A DNA stretch of 46,846 nt from Thalassospira australica (GCF_000763295.1 NZ_JRJE01000026.1:1-46846), one strand, 5' to 3'; shown: positions 19,134-27,348, numbered from the stretch's first letter. Notes: generated from the letters alone by a model not told the origin. Program-made: numbers and translations.

Positions 19134-19521
19134 AATCATTCAGCCGGACGGATGGAAACAACCCAAGGGATACGCAAATGGCGTATTGGCCGATGGCGCC
19201 CAGCTTTATATCGGTGGACAGATTGGCTGGAACGAAGATCAGGTCTTTGTCGCCAAGGATTTCGTCGGCCAGATGGAACAGGCGCTTAAAAATATCGTCG
19301 CTGTGCTTGAAGCTGCCGGTGGCAAGCCGGAACATATTGCGCGCCTGACATGGTATGTGACCGACAAAAAGGAATACCTCGCCCATCAGCGCGAAGTCGG
19401 CCAAGCCTATCAGCGTGTTTTGGGCAAGCATTTCCCGGCCATGACCATGGTTGTGGTCAAGGCATTGGTCGAAGACGAAGCATTGGTCGAGATCGAAGCA
19501 ACGGCTGCCATTCCGTCCTGA
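19126..19521 (+). CDS. Rid-family protein without the deaminase arginine
   Basis: A 131-residue YjgF/YER057c/UK114 domain: PKGYANGVLADGAQLYIGGQ at the start, QMEQALKNIVAVLEAAGG in the middle and a C-terminal VEIEATAAI strand. RidA proteins hydrolyse reactive enamines and imines using an arginine in the sequence ARLP near residue 105. Here the corresponding stretch reads VVVKALVEDEALVEIEA, with no Arg, so classic 2-aminoacrylate deaminase activity is unlikely. It belongs to the Rid subgroups of unclear function often linked to catabolic operons. The pathway has an amino-cyclohexene-type CoA intermediate, so amine or imine handling is an attractive guess. Last gene of the plus-strand run, followed by a terminator. 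Confidence 0.85.
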   Translation: MLKIIQPDGWKQPKGYANGVLADGAQLYIGGQIGWNEDQVFVAKDFVGQMEQALKNIVAVLEAAGGKPEHIARLTWYVTDKKEYLAHQREVGQAYQRVLGKHFPAMTMVVVKALVEDEALVEIEATAAIPS

Positions 19522-19545
19522 TCGGACACAGGTCTTTCCAAAAAG

Positions 19546-19577
19546 AAAAGGGCAGCACACCATATGCTGCCCTTTTT
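19546..19577. terminator. Bidirectional intrinsic terminator between convergent operons
   Basis: GGGCAGCA (19550-19557) pairs with TGCTGCCC (19565-19572) around CACCATA; an A run precedes and a TTTTT run (19573-19577) follows. It can stop the tryptophan/aminobenzoate operon from the left and the polyamine-type transporter operon from the right. Confidence 0.9.
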
Positions 19578-19604
19578 GTTGATTGGATCCCCTGACGTTG
19601 GGTT

Positions 19605-20765
19605 TTATTGGTCGTTGGGGGTATTCGTTCCGAGGTTTTCCGGCGAGAAGATATTGTTGCCGAACGGGCTTGGTGCCGATGCACCGCCTTCATTGCCGCC
19701 CACTGGACCCAGGTTTGGCATGGTCGGGGCCGGAACGTTCTGTTGCGGCGTATTCAGTGACTGTTGCTCCATCAGCTTCTGCTGAAGCGCACGTTTGTCT
19801 TCCAGAATCTGCGCTGTGCAGGCATTTGAATCGTGGTTCTGGATGAACATAACTGCGGCGAGAGCCAGAACCCCCAGTATCACGGCAACGGTTCCCGGAT
19901 GGGTTGCGACCTTCAAAGCCGGGCGTTCAGCAACGACAAGGGCCCAGCTTTTGGTATTATAGCGGTTGCGGCATTCATAAATGATCGCCCCGATCAGGGT
20001 GATGGCAATAATGATTACAGCCACAGCAGAGATTGACGGATCAAGGCCATAGCGCACCTTGGACGAAAGTACCGTGGTAAAGGTGCTGCTTGAAACAATC
20101 GTGAAGACGGTGGTGTTGTAGTTTTCAAGCGACGCCAGGAATGCCAGAACCGTGGCGGAACCGATTGCCGGTGCCATGAAGGGCAGAAGCACTTTGACAA
20201 AGGCCTGTGTCGGGGTTGCGCCCATATCAAGGGCCGCCTCGGTCAGGGTCGTATCAAAACGCTGGATACGTGACAGGAACACCAGCATCGAATAAGCGGC
20301 GATAAAGGTTACCTGACCAAAGATGGTCAGGAACGTCCCGTCATAGAAGAAACTCTCATAGGGGGCATTGAACAGTGTGCCAATCCGGTCCCAGAAAATC
20401 AGCGTCGAAAGACCGATCACAACACCCGGCACCAGAATGGGTGCAATAAAGATCGTATAAAGCGCTGCACGCAGTTTGGGTCCGACCTGCGACAGGGTGA
20501 TTGCCGCGGCCAGTCCAATCGGAATGGCCACACAAACCACACCAACCCCGATCAAAAGCGAATTGCCAAGACCCGCCAGAAGCTTGTCATCAGCAGCAAG
20601 CTTGCCAAACCAGTCGGTGGTAAAGCACTCCCACGGCGAAACGCGCGGGAAGGTCGAAGAGTTGAACGCAGTGATCACCATTATGATCAACGGTCCGAAC
20701 AGATAGGCAAAGAACAGGGTCAGATAAAGACCGGGGATCAATGCTGTTGGGGATTTCATCTTCAT
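19605..20765 (-). CDS. Polyamine-type ABC transporter permease (PotC type) with C-terminal extension
   Basis: A 386-residue membrane protein. The first 270 residues form a normal PotC-like permease with six membrane segments and the ATPase-docking EAA motif EAALDMGATPTQAFVKVLLP (176-195). After that come about 115 extra residues: a further hydrophobic helix (about 292-308), a short charged, coiled-coil-like stretch (318-335), and a Pro/Gly/Asn-rich tail to the C terminus. PotC homologues usually end soon after the sixth helix. If the sixth helix ends in the cytoplasm, the seventh would put the tail in the periplasm. The start overlaps the PotB-type stop (ATGA). Last gene of the operon. Confidence 0.9.
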   Translation of the reverse strand: MKMKSPTALIPGLYLTLFFAYLFGPLIIMVITAFNSSTFPRVSPWECFTTDWFGKLAADDKLLAGLGNSLLIGVGVVCVAIPIGLAAAITLSQVGPKLRAALYTIFIAPILVPGVVIGLSTLIFWDRIGTLFNAPYESFFYDGTFLTIFGQVTFIAAYSMLVFLSRIQRFDTTLTEAALDMGATPTQAFVKVLLPFMAPAIGSATVLAFLASLENYNTTVFTIVSSSTFTTVLSSKVRYGLDPSISAVAVIIIAITLIGAIIYECRNRYNTKSWALVVAERPALKVATHPGTVAVILGVLALAAVMFIQNHDSNACTAQILEDKRALQQKLMEQQSLNTPQQNVPAPTMPNLGPVGGNEGGASAPSPFGNNIFSPENLGTNTPNDQ

Positions 20766-21682
20766 TGTTTGATCTCCCCGATAGAGACCTTGAACAGGCG
20801 CATTACAAGCAAGACAAGCGCAATACAGACAATCAGAAGAACCATCGCATAGGCTGATCCGCGCGGCCAGTTGCCGCCGGAGTTAAACCATTGATAGACC
20901 AACTGTGTGAACCACAGGTTCGACGGGCCACCCAAAATCTGCGGTGCAGCAAGGGCACCGGACGTCAGCATGAAAACCATGGTCATGCCTGATGCAATCC
21001 CCGGCTTGGCATAGGGAATGACAACCTTGGCATGGACCTGCCACCAGTTTGCGCCCATATCGCGGGCGGCTTCGATCTGGTTGCGATCAAGGCTTTCAAT
21101 CGCGTTATAAAGCGGAAAAATCATCAAGAGGATGTAGGCGTAGGCCAACCCGGCATAAAGCGCGACATCCTGACGGATGAAGTCAATCGGTGTATCCCAA
21201 AGCCCAAGCCCCATGCCTGTTTCATTGATCACCCCTGTTGCCCCAAACAGAATGCGAAACGCAAAGGCACGCAGGATTTCATTGATCCAGTAGGGAACAA
21301 TAAGGGCAAGAACCAGCAAACGTGCCTTGGCACCGGTTGAAGATTTCGCCAGAACAAAGGCAACCGGGTAACAGATGATCAAATCGAAAATCGTGACAAA
21401 CACTGCAGCGAGCAGTGTTTTGAACAGGATGCCGATATCAAGGGTGTTGAGCCCATCCGAAGCACCGCTTCCCTGGAAGAAGTATCGGTATTGCTCAAGG
21501 GTATAGACGTCTTCCGGGCCGCCGATTTTGGCAGGCGGCAGGTTAAAGCGGAACGAATAGTCCAGCATGGTCAGTTGCGGCAGGATGATCAGGATGAACA
21601 CCCAGAGGCTGACGGCAAGCATCAGGTAGATTGAGACTGCCATCCCGTTGCGTCGGACAAGGTCGTAAAAAAGATCACGCAT
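20762..21682 (-). CDS. Polyamine-type ABC transporter permease (PotB type)
   Basis: A 306-residue inner membrane protein with about six membrane segments and the docking loop AARDMGANWWQVHAKVVIPYA. The sequence type (FRFNLPPAKIGGPEDVYTLE in the first periplasmic loop) is that of PotB/PotH permeases for putrescine or spermidine. It starts 15 nt after the ATPase gene and overlaps the PotC-type gene by 4 bp. Confidence 0.92.
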   Translation of the reverse strand: MRDLFYDLVRRNGMAVSIYLMLAVSLWVFILIILPQLTMLDYSFRFNLPPAKIGGPEDVYTLEQYRYFFQGSGASDGLNTLDIGILFKTLLAAVFVTIFDLIICYPVAFVLAKSSTGAKARLLVLALIVPYWINEILRAFAFRILFGATGVINETGMGLGLWDTPIDFIRQDVALYAGLAYAYILLMIFPLYNAIESLDRNQIEAARDMGANWWQVHAKVVIPYAKPGIASGMTMVFMLTSGALAAPQILGGPSNLWFTQLVYQWFNSGGNWPRGSAYAMVLLIVCIALVLLVMRLFKVSIGEIKQ

Positions 21683-21697
21683 GATACTGGCCCCTTG

Positions 21698-22795
21698 TTA
21701 CGCGCTGGCCAATTCGCCCGGTTTGAGCGCAATGCCCATTCCCGGTGCGAAATCGAGTTTGACCGGGGCATTGGCTTCAATCGCGTTGGTGCCATCATTG
21801 ATCAGCGAAAGTTTGAGGTCCTTGCCACTCGCATTCATCACGATGTGACGCATGTTGCCCTCGAACTCTTCGGTGACGAAATTGGTGCTGAACTGATTAA
21901 TGGCACTTTCGTCCTTTGACAGCCGAAGGGCTTCCGGGCGCACGAAAAGATGGCACGCATCACCGGGGGCAAGGGCTGGTCCGCCCGCCGGATGGTTTTC
22001 GACCGCAAACGGTGTTCCCAACCCGGCATCGATTTGCATCACCTTGCCGTCATTCGACAAAACCGTGCCATCAAGCACGTTATTTTCGCCCACGAAGGAG
22101 GCAACGAAGCTTGTGGTCGGATGGTCGTAAATCGCTTTGCCATCGCCGATTTGTTCGATTTTGCCCTTGTTCATCACCGCAATGCGATCCGACATGGTAA
22201 GCGCCTCACCCTGATCATGGGTGATGTAGATAAAGGTAAGTCCGACTTGTTTTTGAATGGCGCGCAATTCAGTGCGCATATGTTGGCGCAGTTTAAGGTC
22301 AAGGGCCGAAAGCGGTTCATCAAGAAGCAGGATGTCTGGTTCAACCGCAAGCGCGCGGGCAATTGCCACACGCTGTTTCTGCCCGCCCGAGAGTTCGCTG
22401 ACCTTTTTGTCGCCCTGACCGGGCAGGGCAATCAGTTCAAGCAATTCATCAGCACGCTTGCGCCGGTTTTTTTTGCTAACACCACGTACTTCAAGGGGGA
22501 ACGCGATGTTGTCAGCGATTGAACGCAGCGGGAAAAGTGCAAGGTTCTGGAAAATCAGGGCGGTGGGGCGCTTGTTTGGACCAACGCCGCGCATGTCTTC
22601 GCCACCGATTTTTACTTTGCCGCGCGTCGGTTCCTGAAAACCGGAAATACAGCGTAGAAGGGTTGTCTTTCCACAGCCGGACGGGCCAAGGAAGGAAAAG
22701 AACTCGCCACCTGCGATGTTCAGATTTGCCTTGTGGACGGCGGTAAATTCACCGAATTCCACCCAGACATGCTCAAGCGAAATCTCTTTGGTCAT
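21698..22795 (-). CDS. Polyamine-type ABC transporter ATPase (PotA type)
   Basis: A 365-residue ATPase: Walker A GPSGCGKTT, signature LSGGQKQRVAIARAL, Walker B LLLDEPLSALD, switch His in YITHDQGEAL, and a C-terminal TOBE-type regulatory domain (from about residue 240). It energises the importer with PotB/PotC-type subunits. The start MTKEISLEHVW at 22795 is preferred over an in-frame ATG at 22855, which would add 20 residues uncharacteristic of the family; the Shine-Dalgarno is poorly placed for both. Confidence 0.92.
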   Translation of the reverse strand: MTKEISLEHVWVEFGEFTAVHKANLNIAGGEFFSFLGPSGCGKTTLLRCISGFQEPTRGKVKIGGEDMRGVGPNKRPTALIFQNLALFPLRSIADNIAFPLEVRGVSKKNRRKRADELLELIALPGQGDKKVSELSGGQKQRVAIARALAVEPDILLLDEPLSALDLKLRQHMRTELRAIQKQVGLTFIYITHDQGEALTMSDRIAVMNKGKIEQIGDGKAIYDHPTTSFVASFVGENNVLDGTVLSNDGKVMQIDAGLGTPFAVENHPAGGPALAPGDACHLFVRPEALRLSKDESAINQFSTNFVTEEFEGNMRHIVMNASGKDLKLSLINDGTNAIEANAPVKLDFAPGMGIALKPGELASA

Positions 22796-22897
22796 TGAAA
22801 CTGGCAACCCCCTGAAAACGGCAATGCCCTGTTCACCCGGGAAAACAGGCGACAACGGAATTATTGTTGTTTGAAAAGAATAGGGTCAGAAACCCGA

Positions 22898-22930
22898 AAG
22901 GGCGGCACGGGGTATTGTCGTGCCGCCCTT
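22898..22930 (-). other. Intercistronic stem-loop after the polyamine-binding-protein gene
   Basis: A perfect 12-bp stem: AAGGGCGGCACG (22898-22909) and CGTGCCGCCCTT (22919-22930), with a 9-nt loop. It lies between the binding-protein stop and the ATPase gene of the minus-strand operon. No long U run follows, so partial termination or mRNA 3'-end protection is more likely than full termination, the same arrangement as at 15302-15335. Confidence 0.8.
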
Positions 22931-22941
22931 GGATACTGGGT

Positions 22942-24084
22942 TTAGGCGCTTTCGAAGCGGTTCACATACTCGGTACGCATGTCCGCATACCACTGCGGTT
23001 CGGACGGCCACGGGTTAAGCTTGGCCAGCGCATCGCCTGGATATGCATCGGCAAAGTTCTTGGCATAGGCTTCGCCTGCAAACTTGTCGGCACCCAAAAC
23101 CGGAGAGTTGTAACCGTGATGGTCAATTGCCTCACCAGCCAGTTCCGGCTTGAAGGCATATTTGATGAACTCGTAAACCTGTTCGATATTCTCAGCACCG
23201 GTCGGCAGTGCAAGGCCATCAACCCACGCCAGCGCGCCTTCTTTCGGTGCCCGATACATCACCGGCTCGCCAGCAGTTTTAAGCGCAAGTGGCGGACCAT
23301 CCCAAGTCTGACCAACAATGACGCCTTCGTTCAGAAGGCCGTTTTTCTGGGTATCTGCATCGTTCCAGATCAGTTTGATATTACCTTTACGTGCGATGCA
23401 CCATTCGGTGATCTTTTCCCAAACCGGACGCATTTCTTCTTCTGAAGTGTAGGCTTTCCAAACGGAACCCGGTGCGAGTTCGCCGATGGTTTCCATGTAC
23501 AGCCCGGCACCGAGCATCATGGAATGTGCACGGCCCATGGTTTTGCCAGAATTGGCTTCGGACCAGACATCACCATAAGACGGGAACATGCCGTCCGGTT
23601 GGAACTGGTCGGTGCGCCAAGCCATGCCTTCGGTGCCCCAGATGTGCGGCAGCCAGTAGGTGGTACCAGCTTCGAATGCCCAGTCGGTGCTGCCGATTTT
23701 GGCCATCGCCGGGTTAACGGCGTCAATGGCGACTTTGGACATGTCGAACGGCTGAAGCAGTTCCAGTGCCTTCCACTGAAGTGCACGGTTGTTGGTCGGC
23801 GATACGATGTCAAAGCCGCGACCTTTGGAGGCCTTCATCTTGTTGATGATTTCCTCGTTCGAACCGATACCGGTGTAATTGACCGTAATGCCCGTTGCAT
23901 CGGTAAACGATTTGAGAAACGTCTCCGGCAGGTAATCGGACCACATCAAAATGTTGATCTCACCCGAAGAAGCGAGTGCTTTTTTGCTGATAATCGCAGG
24001 CATAGCAAGTGCCGAACCGGCGGCAAGCGATCCCTTGAGAAGTGTGCGCCGGTTAAATTTGGGGCCGGAATTGAACTTGGTCAT
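22942..24084 (-). CDS. Polyamine-type ABC transporter substrate-binding protein (Tat-type signal)
   Basis: A 380-residue periplasmic binding protein of the PotD/PotF group (ILMWSDYLPETFLKSF, GRGFDIVSPTNNRALQW, EGALAWVDGLALPTGAENIE). The N terminus reads MTKFNSGPKFNRRTLLKGS, a twin-arginine signal followed by a hydrophobic stretch and ALASSGEI, so it is probably exported folded. The ATG at 24084 sits behind GGAGAC; the ATG at 24153 would add 23 residues before the signal. First gene of a four-gene importer operon. Substrate may be putrescine, spermidine or another omega-amine; not decided by sequence. Confidence 0.92.
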   Translation of the reverse strand: MTKFNSGPKFNRRTLLKGSLAAGSALAMPAIISKKALASSGEINILMWSDYLPETFLKSFTDATGITVNYTGIGSNEEIINKMKASKGRGFDIVSPTNNRALQWKALELLQPFDMSKVAIDAVNPAMAKIGSTDWAFEAGTTYWLPHIWGTEGMAWRTDQFQPDGMFPSYGDVWSEANSGKTMGRAHSMMLGAGLYMETIGELAPGSVWKAYTSEEEMRPVWEKITEWCIARKGNIKLIWNDADTQKNGLLNEGVIVGQTWDGPPLALKTAGEPVMYRAPKEGALAWVDGLALPTGAENIEQVYEFIKYAFKPELAGEAIDHHGYNSPVLGADKFAGEAYAKNFADAYPGDALAKLNPWPSEPQWYADMRTEYVNRFESA

Positions 24085-24242
24085 CCGTATGTCTCCTGAT
24101 AGCCGGGATTTTACCCTTATGTGCGGCGCACCATGCGCCTCCCTGGTGGACATAACTTCCCTGAACCGACCGCATTATGATCGCGGTTCTTGTTCCTGCT
24201 TTATCGCATTGACAAAATGGTATATCTGCCGGTTACTCTAGT

Positions 24243-24276
24243 GATAGAGCCACAGGGCAAAAACTATGGTGCCAGA
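24243..24276. promoter_or_regulatory. Candidate MocR operator upstream of the MocR gene
   Basis: On the minus strand this reads TCTGGCACCATAG (24276-24264) and, 22 bp on, TGTGGCTCTATC (24254-24243). The second half is identical to one repeat of the pair at 27312-27348; the first half is an imperfect copy of the other. It lies between the divergent binding-protein and MocR genes, about 45-75 bp before the MocR start, and could control both. A TTGACA hexamer is at 24209-24214. Confidence 0.6.
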
Positions 24277-24318
24277 CGAGCTAACTTGCTGCGGTGCCGA
24301 AAAAAGGGGGTGTTTCCG

Positions 24319-25833
24319 ATGCTTGATATTCGGCTTGAGGACCCGGCGGATGCAGGTCAGACCCTGCAGCAACAGCTGCATCAAGGGCTTGTCGATGCGA
24401 TTCTGGAAGGGCGCCTCCCTTCACACCAGCCCCTGCCATCAACCCGTGATCTGGCATCTGCGCTCAAGGTGTCTCGCAATACGGTTGTACTCGTCTATCA
24501 ACGGCTGCTTGATGATGGATATCTGACAGCAGTCTGGCGCCGCGGGCATTTCGTCAATGAACAATATATCCGTCAGCAACTGCGTCTGAGCGTTGATACG
24601 CGTACCGCGTCGTTGTTTTCAAAGGAACGTGATCCCGACCTGTGGCGTCGCCATTTAAGATTCCGTCCGACAGAGGCACGCAACATTGTGAAACCGGCCA
24701 ACTGGCGGGATTTCCCCTATCCGTTCATTTATGGTCAGGTTTCACCGGACAAGACCACCATCTCGCGCTGGCGTGATTCCATGCGGTTGGCCGGATCGCT
24801 TGCCCATTCGCAAAGCTGGGTCAGCGATCAGGTCGATATGGATGATCCGCAACTTCTGGAACAAATTATTACACGCATCCTTCCCCATCGTGGTTTGGGG
24901 GCTCATCCGGAACAGCTGCTCATTACGATTGGCGCGCAGAATGCCTTGTTTTTGGTGGGGCATCTTCTTGCCGGACGCGGAAGGACCGTGGGTGTCGAAG
25001 ATCCGGGCTACGTTGATGCAAGAAACATTTTTGCTTCGACGGGTGCCGATATTTGCCCGCTGCCGACAGACAGCGAAGGTCTGGCCAACTCAACCCAATT
25101 GTCTGATTGCGATATGGTCTATACCACGCCATCGCATCAATGTCCGACCAGTGTCACCATGTCGCTGGACCGTCGTTTGCAGCTTGTCGAACGGGCACGT
25201 AACGAGGACTTCATCCTGGTCGAGGATGATTACGAGCACGAGCTGAATTATGTTGGTCATCAGCGCGCTGCACTCAAGAGTTACGATAATTCCGGTCATA
25301 TCATCTATATCGGCAGTCTGACCAAACTGATGTTCCCGGGGCTCAGAATTGGCTACATCCTTGCTGATAGCGAACTGATCAAGGAACTGCGCGCACTTCG
25401 CCGCCTGAATTATCGCCATCCGTCGGCACAGGATCAACGCGCCATGGCGCTGTTTATTGGCGAAGGCCATCTGGACTCACACCTGCGACGCACCCGTGAT
25501 CGTTTGTCGGAAAAATGGCAGCTGATGCAAAATGAAATTGCCCGGAAATTACCTGAACTGCACGTAACGCCGACATCAGGCGGGTCTGCAGTCTGGGTGA
25601 AATTGCCCGGTGATATCGATGCGTGGGCGGTCCATCGCGAAGCTGCCAAACGTGGTGTTCTCGTGGAGCCAGGGGACGTGCATTATTGCGATCCCGACGG
25701 GGCACCGCGTGATCGCCTCAGATTGGGGTTTGCGGTAATTGACCGCGATCAGATTTCATCGGGCATCACCCAGTTGCGCGATGCCATCATGGCAGTGATG
25801 GCTGAAAACAACAAAGGGACCGCTGCACAGTAA
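24319..25833 (+). CDS. MocR/PdxR-family regulator (GntR HTH fused to aminotransferase-like domain)
   Basis: A 504-residue protein. Residues about 10-75 are a GntR winged helix (QTLQQQLHQGLVDAILEGRL, PSTRDLASALKVSRNTVVLVYQRL); from about 115 a fold-type I aminotransferase-like domain follows, with the PLP lysine in IGSLTKLMFPGLRIGYI. Such proteins use PLP and an amine ligand to switch activity. ATG at 24319 follows AAAAAGGGGG; earlier in-frame starts would add residues before the HTH that are not expected. It lies between the polyamine-type importer and an omega-aminotransferase and shares an operator-like motif with the latter. It likely activates or represses both; the direction is unknown. 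Confidence 0.9.
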   Translation: MLDIRLEDPADAGQTLQQQLHQGLVDAILEGRLPSHQPLPSTRDLASALKVSRNTVVLVYQRLLDDGYLTAVWRRGHFVNEQYIRQQLRLSVDTRTASLFSKERDPDLWRRHLRFRPTEARNIVKPANWRDFPYPFIYGQVSPDKTTISRWRDSMRLAGSLAHSQSWVSDQVDMDDPQLLEQIITRILPHRGLGAHPEQLLITIGAQNALFLVGHLLAGRGRTVGVEDPGYVDARNIFASTGADICPLPTDSEGLANSTQLSDCDMVYTTPSHQCPTSVTMSLDRRLQLVERARNEDFILVEDDYEHELNYVGHQRAALKSYDNSGHIIYIGSLTKLMFPGLRIGYILADSELIKELRALRRLNYRHPSAQDQRAMALFIGEGHLDSHLRRTRDRLSEKWQLMQNEIARKLPELHVTPTSGGSAVWVKLPGDIDAWAVHREAAKRGVLVEPGDVHYCDPDGAPRDRLRLGFAVIDRDQISSGITQLRDAIMAVMAENNKGTAAQ

Positions 25834-25854
25834 ACTGCTTGGCGATCCCTTTGT
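25811..25854. terminator. Terminator between convergent MocR and aminotransferase genes
   Basis: ACAAAGGGA (25811-25819) pairs with TCCCTTTGT (25846-25854), extended inward by CGC/GCG with one mismatch. The left arm lies in the last codons of the MocR gene. The stem would fold in transcripts from either side; T-rich sequence is short. Confidence 0.6.
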
Positions 25855-25880
25855 GTTAACCTCAGTTTTCCGCAAACAGA

Positions 25881-27200
25881 TTACAAAGGCGAGCCAAGAA
25901 CCTTCTGAAGGATGGCAACCATGTCGTTGATGTCCTGTTCGGTGCTGACGAACGCAGGTGCGAAAATGATGGCATCACCGGTCGCCTTGACATGCAGTCC
26001 TTCGTCAAACAGTGCGCGTTGCGCCCAACTGCCTTTTGCACCTGGTGCCTCGCCCGGTGTCAACTGAATGCCAGCCATCATGCCATAACCACGAAGGTCG
26101 CTGACATGGGGCAGGTTGCGCAGACCAAACACGCCATCAAGGAATGGCGAAGACAAAATGTTCGCGCGTTCGAACAGTTTGTCATTGGCATAGATATCAA
26201 GCGCTGCAATCCCGGCCGCACAGGCGACCGGATGTGCCGAATATGTATAGCCGTGGAAGAATTCCGGACGGTCGGCTTCACCAGCCGCGTCAAAGACCGC
26301 AGCTTGAATTTCGGCACTGGTGGCAACCGCACTCATGGGAATAGCGCCGTTGGTCAGTGCCTTGGCCATGGTAATCAGGTCCGGCTTGACTGCGAATGCC
26401 TGGGAGGCGAAAGCAGAACCTGTACGGCCAAAACCTGTAATCACTTCATCAAATACCAGCAGGATGCCGTATTTGTCGCAAATCGCGCGAAGCTTTTCGA
26501 GATAGCCTTTGGGCGGCACAATCGTGCCAATCGAACCGGCAATCGGTTCAACAAAGACTGCGGCAATGGTATCGCCGCCATAGGTCTTGCAGATTTCCTC
26601 AAGGTCATTTGCCAGATCGGCATCGGTTTCCGGCTGACCGCGGGTGAATTTCTGTTCTTCGGTCCAGGTGTGGCGCATATGGACAACGTCACAGGTAATG
26701 CCCGAAAAATCACGACGGTTATTGACCATCCCGGCAAGTGACGTGCCGCCAAGGTTTACACCATGATATCCCCATGCGCGTGAAACAAAACGGGTGCGCT
26801 GTGCATTTCCGGTCGCGCGATGATAGGCAAGACACATCTTCATTGCGGTATCAACGGCTTCCGAACCCGATCCTGCAAAAAATACGCGATCAAGACCATC
26901 CGGCAGGATGCCAGCCAGCTTTTCGGCAAATTCAAACGAAACAGGGGCAGCGCGTTGGAAATGTGGTGAATAGTCCAAGGTGCTGAGCTGCTTATGAACC
27001 GCATCGGCAATTTCCGGACGCCCGTGCCCCGCAGCACAACAAAACAGCCCCGATGAACCATCCAGAATTTCACGACCTTCCGGTGTCCAGTACTTCACAC
27101 CTTGTGCCTTGGCAAACATCTGCGGTTCTTCCTGAAACAGACGGTTGTTTGTAAAGGGCATCCAATGATTGGTCATGTTCGGTTTGACGGAAACGTTCAT
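25881..27200 (-). CDS. Omega-amino acid:pyruvate aminotransferase (class III)
   Basis: A 439-residue PLP enzyme: NHWMPFTNNR near the N terminus, LDGSSGLFCCAAGHGRPEI, GSGSEAVDTAMKM, the Asp motif LLVFDEVITGFGRTG, and the PLP lysine at residue 280 in MAKALTNGAIPM. The NHWMPFT start and AGHGRP motif are those of beta-alanine/omega-amino acid:pyruvate aminotransferases. It would convert beta-alanine to malonic semialdehyde, or act on putrescine-like amines, with pyruvate as acceptor. AGGAG lies 6 nt before the ATG. Its divergent promoter region carries the 27312-27348 direct repeats, and the neighbours encode a semialdehyde reductase and an amine importer. Confidence 0.92.
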   Translation of the reverse strand: MNVSVKPNMTNHWMPFTNNRLFQEEPQMFAKAQGVKYWTPEGREILDGSSGLFCCAAGHGRPEIADAVHKQLSTLDYSPHFQRAAPVSFEFAEKLAGILPDGLDRVFFAGSGSEAVDTAMKMCLAYHRATGNAQRTRFVSRAWGYHGVNLGGTSLAGMVNNRRDFSGITCDVVHMRHTWTEEQKFTRGQPETDADLANDLEEICKTYGGDTIAAVFVEPIAGSIGTIVPPKGYLEKLRAICDKYGILLVFDEVITGFGRTGSAFASQAFAVKPDLITMAKALTNGAIPMSAVATSAEIQAAVFDAAGEADRPEFFHGYTYSAHPVACAAGIAALDIYANDKLFERANILSSPFLDGVFGLRNLPHVSDLRGYGMMAGIQLTPGEAPGAKGSWAQRALFDEGLHVKATGDAIIFAPAFVSTEQDINDMVAILQKVLGSPL

Positions 27201-27311
27201 GCTGGCTCCTGTCTTTCACAGTGTGGGGCGGAAATCTTCTGCTTCTAGCTAAACCCGTCACCTGACACCGCGTTAGTGCCAGAACGCGACAATATTTGGG
27301 TCCAGATCGAT

Positions 27312-27348
27312 ATGTGGCTCCATTAAAAGGCGGGATGTGGCTCTATCA
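27312..27348. promoter_or_regulatory. Direct-repeat operator, probable MocR site
   Basis: Two direct repeats, ATGTGGCTCCATTA (27312-27325) and ATGTGGCTCTATCA (27335-27348), begin 23 bp apart, about two helical turns, in the 196-bp gap between the divergent aminotransferase and TauE-like genes. Paired direct repeats are usual for MocR-type regulators such as GabR. The motif recurs next to the MocR gene (24243-24276). Confidence 0.7.

Noticed and set aside
24190..24318. Upstream TTG start adding 43 residues to the MocR protein
   Set aside because: It would cover the operator-like repeat; the ATG at 24319 has a strong AAAAAGGGGG site and fits the family N terminus.
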